Counted from the stretch's first letter, positions 34,787 to 46,945 are shown. The stretch is DNA of 64,000 nucleotides from Monosporascus cannonballus (GCA_004154925.1 QJNS01000049.1:248001-312000), one strand, 5' to 3'. The notes: generated by a model not told the origin, from the sequence alone. Program-made: numbers and translations.

Positions 34787-36529
34787 GTCGGATTGGTTAG
34801 AATGCGGATGAAATTCGTATTAAGTAATAATGGCCGGTCCAGCGGTAGTAGAATCGAAAAAGCGAGGAAGTAGATGTCAAGCCAGCCTGCAGCCTCCCAC
34901 CTTGGGCAGAGAGTACTTTATGACTAGCGTGTTAAGATCAAGAGAGGAGAAGCTAAGAGGATGGTCCCGTCCGGGCGGGGGTGCACAGTAGAGTATGTTT
35001 GCTTCGACGGCAACTTGTAAAAGACAGTAGCGAAACAATAGAATCGACGAAAGAAGAGAATGAAAAGAGCCCCCTGACGCAGGCCGCCGACGAGACGCAA
35101 GCGCTCCTTCGGCAAGCTTGAATCCCTTGAGAATATGCCACACCAGGCGGTACCCGCCCGGTACCCAGCAAAATTCAGTCTGGTGATTCGTCGGCTGAGA
35201 CGGTGGCGGGCGCTACGGGGGCTTTAAAACGGACGTCTGGGCGGGACTAGGCCTACTTACAGAGTTACCGGAGTCAGAATTAGGCGAAACGGGTTCCTAG
35301 TACAACTTATTATATACATAAATACGGCTGTGTAGTTGTAAAAGTCTACTGTATAAGATTTGACGACGATTAGATGAGAGCTACCATCATCTCATCAACG
35401 TCAGTTGTGCGTACTATTGTATGATCGACTGACGATGTCGCAGCAGTTGTCAGGAGAGGTTAGAAAGAATTCGCAGCAGAGGGTTGCTAGGACTTCCCAA
35501 TATCAAATGGGGAGTGTTAAAGCGGGGGCAAGTGGTTCCTGAATCGAGAGAAGCGAGAGCCGCCCATTGGTCGATATGATATCCTGGCATGGCTTCGGGG
35601 CACTGGCTTCAGTGGCTTGCATCGTCATGAAGAACCCCCCCTTGTCACGACACGCCCTCTTGCCGCGCAACCCCTGGCCGTTCAAGGGGACCCTGACCGC
35701 CAAGGGTTGGTTGTGTGCTGACATGTCTCGACTTCGAAACCCGCGTCTCAAATTTCTCATCTCGTTAGTGCACGTGCATATGTCCAGGTGAAATGGTTAA
35801 TGTAATGCGTCTTTGCTCAGGGCTCGTCCATATGAACAGCTCACTGAAGAGTCCGGTGCCTTCATCCACCTGGGGATTCGTATGTAAGTTGAAGACCTTC
35901 CTGTAAATACTACATACCGCATAGCATATCTGGTACTTAAACATGTCGCATAGAATCTAGGCCTGCAGGAGCAGAAGATCCCGATTGCCTGTATAGGTAC
36001 TTACAGGCTCGGCGCTCAATAGCATGGGATGCCCTTCTAGGTAAGTACCTACGTAGCACTACTCTTCCAACCCGGATAAAGCAATCGTGCGTCGCAATTG
36101 GGGAGCATCGTTGTACGTGCGTCCTCCCGTATAACCCTTGCGTTCTATAACTCTTAAACCAACCTCGTCTCACTCCTACCCGTGCTCAGTTCTCTCGCTT
36201 GATACAGTTACGAGATATCTAGCGTTACGCCTTCTCTCCCTGACAGATGATTTGCTAATTGACTCACCTCATCAGGTCATATGAGGATGCCCACCAAGGG
36301 CAATTTATTATAAATGGAAACGGTACTACCTACTGTTAACTGCGCCCCTGGATATCTCTCAAAACAGCCGTACTCTTCGTAACGCCAATCCACCCGTTAC
36401 AAGCATCTATAAATTCCTCACCACGGCTAGAAAAAAAATGTCCAACGCTCGGAAAGAAAAAAATACCGAACAGCAAGCAGTGACCATGCTCCGGCGGTAC
36501 TTTATCCGCCGCGCCGCCCCGAGTTCTTA
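34787..36529. other. Intergenic region, no gene supported
   Basis: The stretch separates two minus-strand genes. Frames of up to 88 codons are present but lack motifs or splice support. Nothing else was recognised. Confidence 0.45.
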
Positions 36530-38080
36530 CTATTGCAACAGCAACCTCATCCGGGCGGGCATTCTCGGCATAAGCGCCCTCACCAGATGGCCAACTTTCG
36601 TGACGACTAGGTATACGCTGATGCCAACCCAGATACCGAGAATAGTGCAGAGTCCGATGACCAATTTGGCGTCGACGAGCCCCGAGACGACCAGCTGCCG
36701 TAAGGCGCCACTCATGAACAGCCAGCCGTAGCTTGGGACGCCGGCGTTCGATATAGTAGTCGTAGTGGTCAGCTTCCGATCTGCTCTCCCCATTTCTCGT
36801 TTCTCAATGGCGTCCGCCATCTTCCATGCGACCTTGTTGCCAATCTTCTCCCAGGTCGCCTCGCGAGCACGGGCGTGGCTTGCCCGATTGAGCCGCTCTC
36901 GAAGTTGGGCGCTGCTCCCCAGCTCTATGACCTTCTCCACAAAACCACCTAGGTCATGCGGCGGGATCAGATAACCGGTCGTTCCGTGTTCGACGATGTC
37001 GCTCGGGCCCCCTTCATCGCGCACGACCACAGGTACGCCGCTCGCCATAGCCTCTAGCACTACTAGGCCGAAAGTCTCGGTGATCGAGCAGTGCAGGAAG
37101 ACGTCCGCCGACGCGTAATGCGTTGTCAAGTCATTGCCAGCCTTGAAGCCAGTGAAGATAACCTTTTCCTTCTCGCGCAGCGAGCCAAACATCTCCTTGA
37201 CTTCCCGTTCGACAAGGGCGTTTCGATTGCCTCCGACGATGACGAGCTTGAAGTTGAACCCTCTCCTGTCCAGCTCGGAAGCCACCTGCGCCAAGAACTC
37301 GTACCCCTTCTCGCCCGCCAGTCTCGAACAGGTGAACAGGATCAACTCGCCGTTGGGCGCCCATTTCTTCCTTAGCGCCTCGCTCCTGCGCGCCGGGTTG
37401 AACCCCTCGGTACTGACCCCTCTCCGAAGGATGTCCAGCTTCTCTCCCTGCACACCTGCGACGCCCTCGAGGTACCTCCTGACGAAGGTGCTCGGGTAGA
37501 ATATCGTCTTGACGGACGGATGGGAGAATAGGTACCCCTGTGTCCTGGCGAACATCCAGCTCGCGAAGCTCCCCAGCGCCCCAGGAAACAGTATCCTGTA
37601 GTATCCCGCCAGGTCCGTCCGGAAGTTACTGATGATGGGAACCTGCGACTCGGCCGAATGCTTTCGCAGCTGCAGCATCACCTGGAAGCCCAGAGACGCC
37701 GGGCTCGCTAAATAGATGAGATCCGGAGGGCCGCCAAACGTCCGCTGGTAGAGTGCCGATAACCGCACCGGATACACTATTGACAGCTCCGGATTGAATG
37801 GTAACGGGTATCCCGTGAGGCGCACTTCCCGCATGTAAGCCGCACCCGCATCGTCCGTGCCGACCGGAGTGAAGGTGTTAGCCTTCGTGTGGTTATCGGG
37901 GGCCACAACCGCGACGAGGGCGCCGTGGGAGCGCAGATGGTTAACCAGCATCAGAGTCGTGCGCGAGACCCCGTTGACGGGCCCGAAGGACTCGGTGCAC
38001 AGCAGGATCCGTCGACCGCGCAGGCCATCCGGGAAGACGTTTAGGTGGTGAGGAGGAGGGGACCCGATCGCAGTAGCCAT
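36530..38080 (-). CDS. GT4-family glycosyltransferase, 516 aa, membrane-anchored C-terminus
   Basis: The frame starts with an ordinary ATG and has no intron. The N-terminal Rossmann half opens with RRILLCTESFGPVNGVSRTT, typical of GT4 retaining transferases. The nucleotide-sugar half has ILFTCSRLAGEKGYEFL, VIFTGF and the conserved E-x7-E acid pair at Glu335 and Glu343 (ETFGLVVLEAMASGVPVVV). A hydrophobic segment near residues 470-497 precedes a short basic tail, so the enzyme is probably tail-anchored. The overall pattern resembles the group of SQD2/SqdX and bacterial glycolipid mannosyltransferases. The fungal substrate is not established; a glycolipid acceptor is inference. It lies on the same strand as the unknown membrane protein and the esterase but far from both. 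Confidence 0.88.
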   Translation of the reverse strand: MATAIGSPPPHHLNVFPDGLRGRRILLCTESFGPVNGVSRTTLMLVNHLRSHGALVAVVAPDNHTKANTFTPVGTDDAGAAYMREVRLTGYPLPFNPELSIVYPVRLSALYQRTFGGPPDLIYLASPASLGFQVMLQLRKHSAESQVPIISNFRTDLAGYYRILFPGALGSFASWMFARTQGYLFSHPSVKTIFYPSTFVRRYLEGVAGVQGEKLDILRRGVSTEGFNPARRSEALRKKWAPNGELILFTCSRLAGEKGYEFLAQVASELDRRGFNFKLVIVGGNRNALVEREVKEMFGSLREKEKVIFTGFKAGNDLTTHYASADVFLHCSITETFGLVVLEAMASGVPVVVRDEGGPSDIVEHGTTGYLIPPHDLGGFVEKVIELGSSAQLRERLNRASHARAREATWEKIGNKVAWKMADAIEKREMGRADRKLTTTTTISNAGVPSYGWLFMSGALRQLVVSGLVDAKLVIGLCTILGIWVGISVYLVVTKVGHLVRALMPRMPARMRLLLQ

Positions 38081-40446
38081 CTGCCCGACTTGTCGCGCAA
38101 TATCTACGACGGAGGTTCCAGCGCAATCTTGGTGGTGGTGCAGGTCGAGATATGATCTGGTTAGAATGAGTCAAAGCTATGCTGTCATGTCTTAGCACTC
38201 ACAGACCATGTGGAGGGCATTTGGTGTTATGCGTTACACCCGCCTACACTGTGGGCGGTACCAGGTCTATAAGCCTCTGGAAGCTATATATTATCAGCGG
38301 CATAAGGTATTCAACTTACGCCGGTTCTCGCTCAAGATGCCACCATCATTGGCCGGGTGGGTTTCTATCACGCCCCATTCATAGTTTACGGTATTGGTGG
38401 GTCAGATACACAAGGGGCAATCCAATCCGTACTGTTGTAAGGCCCTCGTGGGTATATCGTAGGGCCGAGGTTTGGCTTGGAACCTGAGAATACCGACTTG
38501 CATTCCATCTGTCGTGGTACAACACCCAGCTAGGATCAGTCAGGTACCGCTGACTAGCTTTAGACCTCCTACGCAAGAAATTTCTTCCGTCGAATTCGTC
38601 CTGGGAATGCAAGCCAACGATGTCTTATTCGTGCTAGACTGGAAACATGAAGGAAATCCAGTTCTAGAGAGTATGTCAGGCTACCTACGGATCTGTAGCC
38701 TCGAACTTTGCAACCGGGCACTGCGCTGTGATGTCCAATTATATTCCTCATCTCTGCACACACCACCCACGCACCAATCATGATACTCGGCATCGTCATC
38801 CCCACTGAAAAGTCTCAGTACTCATGCAGCCCGAAAGTTGCCCGGTGTCCTTCGCTTGACACTTGAACGATAGTCTAGAGGCTATAAGCGGCCAACGAGG
38901 GGGGTGACACCAGGGAATGACCTACAGGAGCTACAACAGGCATAGAATGTCTAAGTGCGGCAACTTATCGCAGCCCTACATGTAGTCCTACTTACGAATA
39001 AGCATTGCGATTTGACCCCTCGTGCATCTCGCATGCCCAACAGTTGGATGTTCATGACTTCTACCGATGACTTGACTAAGGTGCCTGCATATGTCTTATA
39101 AGTCCCTTTAGACTCCGCCTCTTGGTTCACGAATCGCGAATTTGTCCCGTTATCTCTTTGCCATTCTAGAAACAAATGCGCCATCGGATGGCCATCCAAT
39201 ATGGTAATTATGGGAATTTTGACAAGAAGATTGACCTCAACTTTTGTGTCTCATGTCGAAGAGTGAGTTGGCAATCGGAAGACGGCCCTCATCATACATG
39301 TGCCAAGGCCACACTGTCTCTGCTTAGCAACCTGACGTTGTAATGTGCGCGATACCATCGTACCCATCTTCGAATTGAACCATAAGATATATATGCTTTA
39401 ACGTCAAAGACGAATGCATGAGGTATTGTGGACATGGTACCAACAGCGTTGCTAATGCCGCGGTTGAGTTCGACAGACCTCTAGCCCTAGCCTAGGAACT
39501 ACGACGATGTTAAAAGCTACATAGGAACTTATATTAACTTCGTCAAACACGATTCTATTCTCGAGAATAGAGGTTTCAGCTTTTCACCTTTTTTTTAAAA
39601 AAAAAAACAATTCAACACAATCCCATTATCTTTTTGAACATTTCTTATTCTTGATCGTCGGTACCCTTGTCTCGCGGGCTCTGGCAGCCACCTATCGCTT
39701 TATTAAGTAACACGTACAGCCGTACTTTCTCCCTTACGGTTTGAAAATGCCCACCCGCAGGTAGTCTGATGCAAACATTCCGCGGCTTGCCTGTCTACTG
39801 CGGGAGGCTGTCATCATCTTCTTGGTTCCTTAGTCCACTGAAACTGGCCGACCCCGGCCACAATATCCCAAGAATAGAAGGCGATTATCGGCAATGGAAG
39901 GGTTTCGGACAGAGGCCGAAGCAACGCCATCCACTCAACGAATCAGCCTAGGAGATTTGATTTACATCTATCTACAGGCACGCGGAAATATATGGAGGGA
40001 TTTGACGATTGTTCGTAGGGATGGCCACAGGTGCGTGAACTCCCTTCTGCCCCCTCCTTCCCCTGCTCCACAGTGATCTCATAGGTTTCGTCTACTCTTT
40101 ACGATGCGCGGTTATTCGGAGGCTTACTTCATAGGACGACAGCAATTGAAGATAGTAGATTAGTAAATAGCAGTCAAGCGCATACTACGCGAGTGGAAAT
40201 CACATGAGCTCCCCGAATCAAATCGCGGTTCCAATTGAGCCGAATGATTGGAAGTTGTGCACGGTGCCTACGTTGGTCGGCCATTTAGAAACTGCCGAGA
40301 GCTATCCCATAACGATTGCCCCTTGAAAGGACCAAGGGGCGTCACGTTCCGACCTCACCACAATAAAACCAGCTGGTCTCGCGGTTTATGACGAGACTCA
40401 GATACGCGCAGGTAGGAGGTTCGGGAACTAATCGTCGACTGTCGGG
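38081..40446. other. Intergenic region between divergent genes, no gene supported
   Basis: This 2.4-kb stretch separates the glycosyltransferase (minus) and CoA-transferase (plus) start codons. It contains a T8/A11 tract near 39,587-39,606 and otherwise unremarkable sequence. No frame shows a domain or splice pattern. Promoters of both genes must lie here. Confidence 0.5.
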
Positions 40447-42238
40447 ATGGCGCAGTCGCGAAGCGCCTACTTGCGGGCTGCGGTCCGCTTCTCGTATTCC
40501 TGGGCGGTACCTAGCTCGAAACAATATACCAAGTTCTCTCCATTTCTCCGGAGAGCATTCTACTCAACCGACGGGCCCGGGCCGAAGCCTAAGCGCGGCG
40601 GTTCCAAGGTCTTCAAGTCGGCGGACGAGGCTGTAGCCGACATCGAGGACGGCTCCGTCATCCTCAGCGCCGGCTTTGGGTTATGCGGGGTAGCCGGTAA
40701 GACGACTCTTCCTAAGCGAGTAAGGGTGTAGTTTTGTTGTCGCCTGGTCGCTGACGAGATTACTGCGACAGAGACTCTCATTCAGGCTATTCACCGAAAG
40801 GGACTGAAGAACCTCACGGCCGTGTCGAACAATGCAGGCTCGGGTCCCAACGGACTCGCTCTGCTCACTCGGGATGGACGCCTGAGCCGGATCATGCTCT
40901 CGTACCTTGGGTCAAACAAGGGATTAGAGAAGCAGTACCTGTCGGGCGAGATAGCCGTGGAGCTATGTCCGCAGGGCACGCTCGCCGAGAAGTTGCGCGC
41001 CGCAGGAGCAGGCATCCCAGCATTCTACACATCTACCGGTAGCAGTAAGTATACTTGATCCGGCAACCCACTCGGGCGCTCCAGGCGGGTGGGCGGAGCT
41101 AACCGGGCGCCTTAGGGACATTCGTAGAGACGGGCGAGATACCTGTGAGGTTTACTCCCGACAGCATCCTCGAGAAAGGCAAGCCCAAGGAGTCGAGGAT
41201 CTTCAACGGCAAGCCTTACATCATGGAAACCGCACTGCCCGGTGACGTCGCCATCCTACGCGCGTGGAAGGTTGATGAGGCAGGCAACTGCGTGTTTAGG
41301 TCAGTAGCCACCCAATACCGGATCTCTCTCTCGAAACGAACCCCAGGACTGACACTAAATTCAGATATACTACCAAGACATATGCCAGTCTAATGGCAAA
41401 GGCTGCTCGTGTGGCCATTGTCGAGGCGGAGAACATTGTGCCGATCGGATCCATCGACCCGGATAGCGTCGACCTGCCGGGCATCTTCATCGACCGCATC
41501 GTGCCCGCTACGGCACCGAAGGCCATCGAGAACCTGAAGACCGCGCCGCCCAACGACGCTAGGAAGACTGGCAAGCCGGACTCGAGGAACCGCATCGCCA
41601 TGCGCGCCGCGAAGGAGCTGAAGGACGGATACTATGTCAACCTCGGCGTCGGGATCCCCACCCTGGCCGCCTCTTACCTGCCCGAAAACACAAAGGTCTG
41701 GCTGCAGTCCGAGAACGGCATCTTGGGCATGGGCCCGTACCCGGCGACGGAAGGGGAAGCCGACGCGGACCTCATCAACGCCGGCAAGGAGACCGTTACC
41801 TTGCTACCTGGCGCGTCGACCTTTGACTCGGCCGAGTCGTTCGCCATGATCCGCGGCGGCCACGTGGACGTCTCCATCCTGGGCGCGTTCCAGGTCTCCG
41901 CGTCGGGAGATCTGGCCAACTACATGATTCCCGGCAAGGTGTTCAAGGGCATGGGCGGTGCCATGGACCTGGTGTCGAACCCAGATCAGACCAAGATCGT
42001 GGTGGCGACGGAGCACGTCGACAAGAAAGGGAAGAGCAAGATCGTGCAGGACTGCAAGCTGCCGCTGACGGGCAAGGGCGTCGTCAGCACCATCATCACG
42101 GACCTATGCGTCTTCCAGGTCGATCGCGTGAAAGGGGGCTTGACCCTCACCGAACTCGCGGAGGGGATTGACGTCGAAACCGTCAGGAAGAACACCGACG
42201 CGGACTTTGAGATTGCGGAAGATGTTAGGACATTCTAG
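40447..42238 (+). CDS. Succinyl-CoA:3-ketoacid CoA-transferase (SCOT), mitochondrial, 526 aa, three introns
   Basis: Exons are 40,447-40,696, 40,772-41,044, 41,116-41,299 and 41,365-42,238, joined by introns of 75, 71 and 65 bp with GT...AG ends and continuous frame. The protein has a basic, Ser/Tyr-rich leader (FLRRAFYST) typical of mitochondrial import. The alpha-type half follows with [29 protein letters not shown] and AFYTSTGS. The beta-type half has [13 protein letters not shown] and the catalytic glutamate Glu352 in [10 protein letters not shown]. The length matches animal SCOT (about 520 aa). It transfers CoA from succinyl-CoA to acetoacetate or a related acid in the mitochondrial matrix. 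In fungi, related CoA-transferases also detoxify propionyl-CoA, but this one is of the SCOT type. Confidence 0.92.
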
Positions 42239-42568
42239 ATGAGTGTGCTTATATAATACGAGGCTGTCCTGGTGACACAAGCTGGGGTTCTTGTCGCAGT
42301 ATTCGATGTACCAGCGAGGACATGTATTATGTGGTATATAAAGCTTGCAGTATATAGGAAAGCATATATTGGATCTAAAGATTAATTGGATCAGCCATCG
42401 ACTAGTTGCGTCAGTTTCAACGCGGTGCTCATCTGATAGATACTTCATTTTATAACAACATTGGGCATATACAGCAACTCTATTCATGCGTTATCATTAT
42501 GACACAGGACCATCTAATAATGTACAAAGACCAGGCACGGACAAGCAAACAAAAATACTGTCTCCGGT

Positions 42569-43518
42569 CTAGAGCTTAGCTCGCATTCCGGGCGCGAAAG
42601 TCGTGCCCTCGCCACAACAGATGACATTGACCAGCTTGTCTATGTTCTCCAGCATCCATATGTTGCCATCGTTGCTCGCCAGCCACTCGCCGCCCTCGAC
42701 GGGCTCCTGGCCCTCGGCGTGGGCATCCCCGTTCTCGTACGCCTTGCGCAGGCCGAAGACGTGGCTTGTGACCTGCGGTCCGACGCCAGTCTGGGAGCGC
42801 AGGCAGGCGATGGCGACGAGGCTCGTCAGGACCCGCCCGACATTGGCGCCCGTCTTCTTGCCGCGCGGGTCGGAGAGTAGGTTCCCATAGTGGCCGTTGA
42901 TTATGTGCACGGGCAGGTCGGGGTGCGACTGAGCCAGCTTGTCGAGAAGCTTGCGCTCGAAGCCGAGATAGACCTGGTCCCAGAGGGTGAGACCGTCCTT
43001 CTTGCGCGCCTCGACGTTGGCCGCCGTGTACTCGCGCGCCGTCGCCGTGGACAGGGAGGACGCGACATCGGAGGGGAGGCTGCCGTAGAAGGCGCCGAGT
43101 GTGTTGATGGACCGCGGGATTCCGTTAAAGGAGATGCACTTCAGGCCCACCTCGCGGATGAGTTCTGCGTTCTGTACGGGGGCGCGCTGCGAATCACTCG
43201 AGTTGGCTAGGTGGAATATGGACGTCATCGCTTCAGGGCAGTTCAACGTCGCGGACACGGCCGTCTGGCCAGTACGAAGAGTGTCTCGTCAGTGAGCTGT
43301 TCCCACCCCTCAAACGGAATATGGGAATCTCAAATCTATGGAGACGATGAATTTCATACCGACAGCGTGACCCAAGCCGGTAGGCCGACTTTCTTCTCTT
43401 TCGCGGAGCTAGCGAAATTTATCAGCGCGGGTTGCACGTCGCCAGATGCGCGAGTGTATCCGGGCTTCGCATGGCCGGCGTTGATGAGTGCCTTCACGGC
43501 ATCCGAGAGCTTTGACAT
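42569..43518 (-). CDS. AhpD-like fungal protein, 284 aa, one intron
   Basis: Exon 1 is 43,518-43,360 and exon 2 is 43,264-42,569. The intron is 95 bp with GTATGA and GGCCAG ends. The core REVGLKCISFNGIPRSINTL and the helical context resemble the AhpD-like / carboxymuconolactone-decarboxylase fold. However, only one cysteine is at the expected place instead of CxxC, so peroxidase activity is doubtful. ATG at 43,518 (MSKLSDAVKALINAG) is preferred to an in-frame ATG ten codons upstream, because the sequence between looks like non-coding leader (TGCTAAG just before the start). It converges on the CoA-transferase with about 330 bp between stops. Function is not known. Confidence 0.75.
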
Positions 43519-44935
43519 CTTAGCAGGTACAACAAGACAGCAGCGCAACAGCGACGACAGCGAACGGAATGGCAGAAGCGACCGAATGAGAGTCCGATTA
43601 CCGCGTGACTATCATGGCATTGGCGAAAGGATATTTAGTATAAGGAAGTTATTTTGTACCTACGGCAATAGCCACATCGCGGGATTCAAACGGCCCCAGA
43701 CGTTTCGCGCAAACGGAATGCCTCGGTGCTTAGTGGGGGATTGAACTCGGACGTTCTTGAATGTCCGAGAAAGCTTGGAGACGTCTTCCTCGATACTACT
43801 AGTATTCCCAGGGTCCTGATGTCGCTCACCTCAGTGCTAAGTATGAAGACAACTGCTTACTGGTCGCTAGAGTGCGTACTTCTATTTGCGAATTTTCAAT
43901 ATCTCCCGGAGTCTCAGGTAGATTATATTCCAGCATTGAGATAGTTTCAAGGTGTTGTCGGTAACCCTATCCGGACTGATTAAATAGCAATGGAGCGAAG
44001 CCCAGTTGGAGTCATTGATCCAGTGGATCCAAGACTTTTAAGTGCAAAGCTGTCCGAGCCAAGACTGCCTACTACAACTCAAATATGTAGTTCTGCAAGA
44101 ATGTCGTTTTCCAAAAGGCTGATATACATCTGTACACCTGCTTCGTTTGTTTCACGTCTTCACTCTGAAGACGTACACGTCTGAAGATGCATTCATTCTT
44201 GCCTTTTATCTATATCTATAGAACCTGTCATATGGTTCTGGACGACGAGTACCATCGCCTAACCACCCCGGGACAGGCAGCACGCTACAGTACTGGCCGG
44301 TCGCCACGAGACCCGTCGTCATTCCGCGCTTCACGTGCGGCTGGCCTCAGATGTGCGCAATTACCGCATAGCCGACGATAGCGATCGGCAAGGTGCAGAG
44401 CATGATGAAACCGTGGACACGAGGACGGTTGGAACGCGAATGACGACTTGTGGCCATATGAGCTCGTGCCCCTCGTGTGGCCCTCTAGCTGTGAATGCAG
44501 CCCCGGAGGTCTGAGGACTGCTCAACTATCGTGGACCATTGCTCTTTCCTTCGCAATTGAGGATGCATGGGTCGCTCCTTCGTTACTGAGGATGACATCA
44601 GGAACACGCAACACGCCACAATTGACGAGAAAGCGAGCGCAGCTGCCGTCCATAAGTCGAATGGCGGTGCCCTTTGATTCAAGCCTGCGGGAAATGCCTT
44701 TCCATCTTCGATACACGAGCTGGGACCTTCGAGACCTAGGGACTCTGACCGTTCCGCACGAAGAATTTCCCCTCCGTGTCTCTCCTCTTCCACAACCTCG
44801 GCCACCACACCAATAATCTCGAATTGTTTCCCTAGCATCGTAACCTATTCCACCCATTTCCATATATTCCCAGGTCTGTTCTAGTTCACACCGGCATCAT
44901 TACACCAGTCTTACTATAGCAGTCCAGCACGCTTC
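43519..44935. other. Intergenic stretch, no gene supported
   Basis: The region right of the AhpD-like gene contains overlapping frames on both strands up to about 120 codons. None has a recognisable domain, consistent splice structure or sensible amino-acid composition. Confidence 0.45.
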
Positions 44936-45340
44936 GTGGATTCTCCGCTATCGACACTGCCTACTACGGCCCTCAAGACACTCCAGAGGCTCGGGAGGGG
45001 ACTCAAAAGCAGGGAGGGAGAACTACGACGGCTCCAAGAGCAACAGCCTCGTAATGGCTTTCCTCGAGCTTCAGACCGTGACCGAAGCCAAGGGGACGTC
45101 CGGAGGCTCCGAGATGTCGTGATCCCCGATCTCAAGCGGAAGATAGCGGAGAAACGCCAGTACAAGCGCGAGGCCGAGAAGAACGCAAAAGTCAAGGCAT
45201 TCAAGGGATCTTTGGATGCCACGGCACGTCGGAACCCCCTGCTGTGGTCGACATGCACCAAACCGCCGCAAGCTGACGGCATCCACGGTTGGTTTCTTTC
45301 CTTCTCCCACCTGCTCCAGCGATCTCTGGCCCCTTGGTGA
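44936..45340 (+). CDS. Hypothetical charged, coiled-coil-like ORF, 134 aa
   Basis: The frame starts ATG and encodes a strongly charged protein. A helical, coiled-coil-like stretch (about residues 25-90) is rich in Arg, Lys, Glu and Gln, for example LKRKIAEKRQYKREAEKNAK. No domain is recognised. The last part (GWFLSFSHLLQRSLAPW) looks unlike the rest, so the frame may really end in an intron after about residue 114 or be a decayed gene. No neighbouring gene gives a context clue. Confidence 0.3.
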   Translation: MDSPLSTLPTTALKTLQRLGRGLKSREGELRRLQEQQPRNGFPRASDRDRSQGDVRRLRDVVIPDLKRKIAEKRQYKREAEKNAKVKAFKGSLDATARRNPLLWSTCTKPPQADGIHGWFLSFSHLLQRSLAPW

Positions 45341-46125
45341 TATCGGGCTGGCGTGCTTTTTATTAGATTCTGAGGCCTACAACACTACCACTGCCCAAGG
45401 GCATATGGCTACCACTCCATATGACCCGGCTGGTCCGTCCAATGCCTGCCGACCGCCGGGCCAGCCTCGCTCTGCCCCCGCCGTGCCTCCTGTACCGCGT
45501 TGAAACCAGACAATCGGTGTGGGTTGGTACTCGGTTCCACTGAGTCGTGTGGCTGGCCACGAATCCGGTTTCTAGCCTGGTAAGCTCTGACCATAGTAAT
45601 TGAGCCACCTCTGACCACCTAGGTCTATCCCCTTGCTGTCATCTATATATTCCGAATGTACTCCGATTTCGGTTGAGTCCGAATAATCAAAACCTTCTTT
45701 ACCCGTTATTAGTTAACAGAATATCATCATGGACCGGTTCTTATTATCCGATTCTCATATTTCAGCTATTTATATAAAGGTGGCTTAACTATTTTGGCCG
45801 GAAACTTAGTTCTGACTTCACCATGGACTTTGACGTCGGGGATGGAGTCTTCGACTCTCGCGGGAACGGCTAGATCCCCGCCTCAATGCGCCGTTCACAC
45901 TCCGGCGTGGGGTTGGAACCTTGCCGAGCGATGCGCCAACCAGTCTCCTATTTCCCACATGAGAACCACAAGGGCCGACCCCGCGTTCGACATTGGTGGC
46001 ACTCCCCTGGCCGGCTGTTTTCCGGTCGACAACCCGCTCATGGGCCCGTTGTTCAGCATAGCAATGCGGACAGAGACGCCTGCCCACAGCCGCCATCATC
46101 ATCAACGGACGGTCAGGCTGCCGGC
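45341..46125. other. Gene-poor stretch upstream of the coding repeat
   Basis: Only overlapping short frames are seen. Part of the plus-strand frame beginning at 45,886 runs into the tandem repeat that follows. No start or splice sites can be chosen with confidence. Confidence 0.4.
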
Positions 46126-46515
46126 CTTCGGGTGGGAGTCCTGTCAACAGTTGTTCCAGGCTGCGTCTCGGGCGGCCTTCGAAGCCCCCACTGCACGATC
46201 CGCCCGGCCCCTGGTCCCTCCCCTCGTCTTTACCGCCCTCCTATCGGGTCCCTGCGGCACAAGACGCCACCGATAACGAGTATGACTATTCGAATCTGGA
46301 CGTGTTCATCACATGCCGCACTTCGGACGGGAGTTCAGGCAATAATTCTTCCAGGCTCCGCCTTGGGTGGCCTTCGAGATCCCAACTTCGTCATCCGCCC
46401 GGCTCCCGACCCTGTTCTCCTGGTCGTTAACCCCGTCGTACCAAGTCCTTGTGGTCGAGGACGCCACCGATGACGAGGACAACGCCTCGAGCCTGAATCT
46501 ATTCAAGGATATGCC
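46126..46515 (+). repeat. Tandem duplication of about 195 bp with protein-like conservation
   Basis: Copy 1 starts at 46,126 (CTTCGGGTGGGAGT) and copy 2 at 46,321 (CTTCGGACGGGAGT), exactly 195 bases apart. One plus frame reads through both copies and keeps the pattern PG, GGLR, P, IRPAP in each. Further in, a different frame keeps PSYRV..QDATDNE in copy 1 and PSYQV..EDATDDE in copy 2, at an offset of 197. The copies therefore differ by a small indel, and the conserved parts sit in different frames. This looks like a decaying repeat-protein gene rather than random sequence. Confidence 0.6.
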
Positions 46516-46945
46516 GAACCTCGACCCCAGTGCAGCCGCTAGGTCCTCACATTTTTCCATGTACGAGCCTCGGGGCGCGGCCAGCGACTCTGACCAGTTG
46601 ACAGGCGGGGATCTCCCGACGCCGCTGCGCCCCTCGAAGCGCCTGCGGATATTGTACGCGTCCGAGGTTTCTAGCCTGCCACCATCCGGTAACCTTGGCG
46701 GTCGGACCCACGTCTCCGACTCCGATCTCGACGAGGACGAAGACGACTCCCAGGTTGTGTGTCAGAACTACCGCAATACGCCGCCGTCCCACCAGCCGGA
46801 ACACACTGTGCCGGCAGCTGGCCGGTCCATCATTATCCACGCCGGCGAGAGTTCACCACAGCTCCCATGCCTTAAGATGTCGCTATGCCTACTGTACAGT
46901 CCCCTTCTGCCCCCCCTGAAACTTCTGGCCCCATTCGTAGCCTGA
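46367..46945 (+). pseudogene. Possible decayed gene with acidic C-terminal region
   Basis: The plus frame after the repeat encodes an acidic segment (SDSDLDEDEDDSQ) and a basic cluster RPSKRLR that could act as a nuclear signal. This composition is more protein-like than shadow frames nearby. The upstream part needs frame changes to join with the repeat copies, and the last 30 residues look non-coding. It may be a pseudogene or the last exon of an unusual gene. No family is recognised. Confidence 0.3.

Noticed and set aside
31485..43518. NRPS, esterase, glycosyltransferase and CoA-transferase as one biosynthetic cluster
   Set aside because: Spacing is wide, orientations are mixed, and the esterase and SCOT have clear independent roles. 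No tailoring oxidase, transporter or pathway-specific gene is next to the NRPS.
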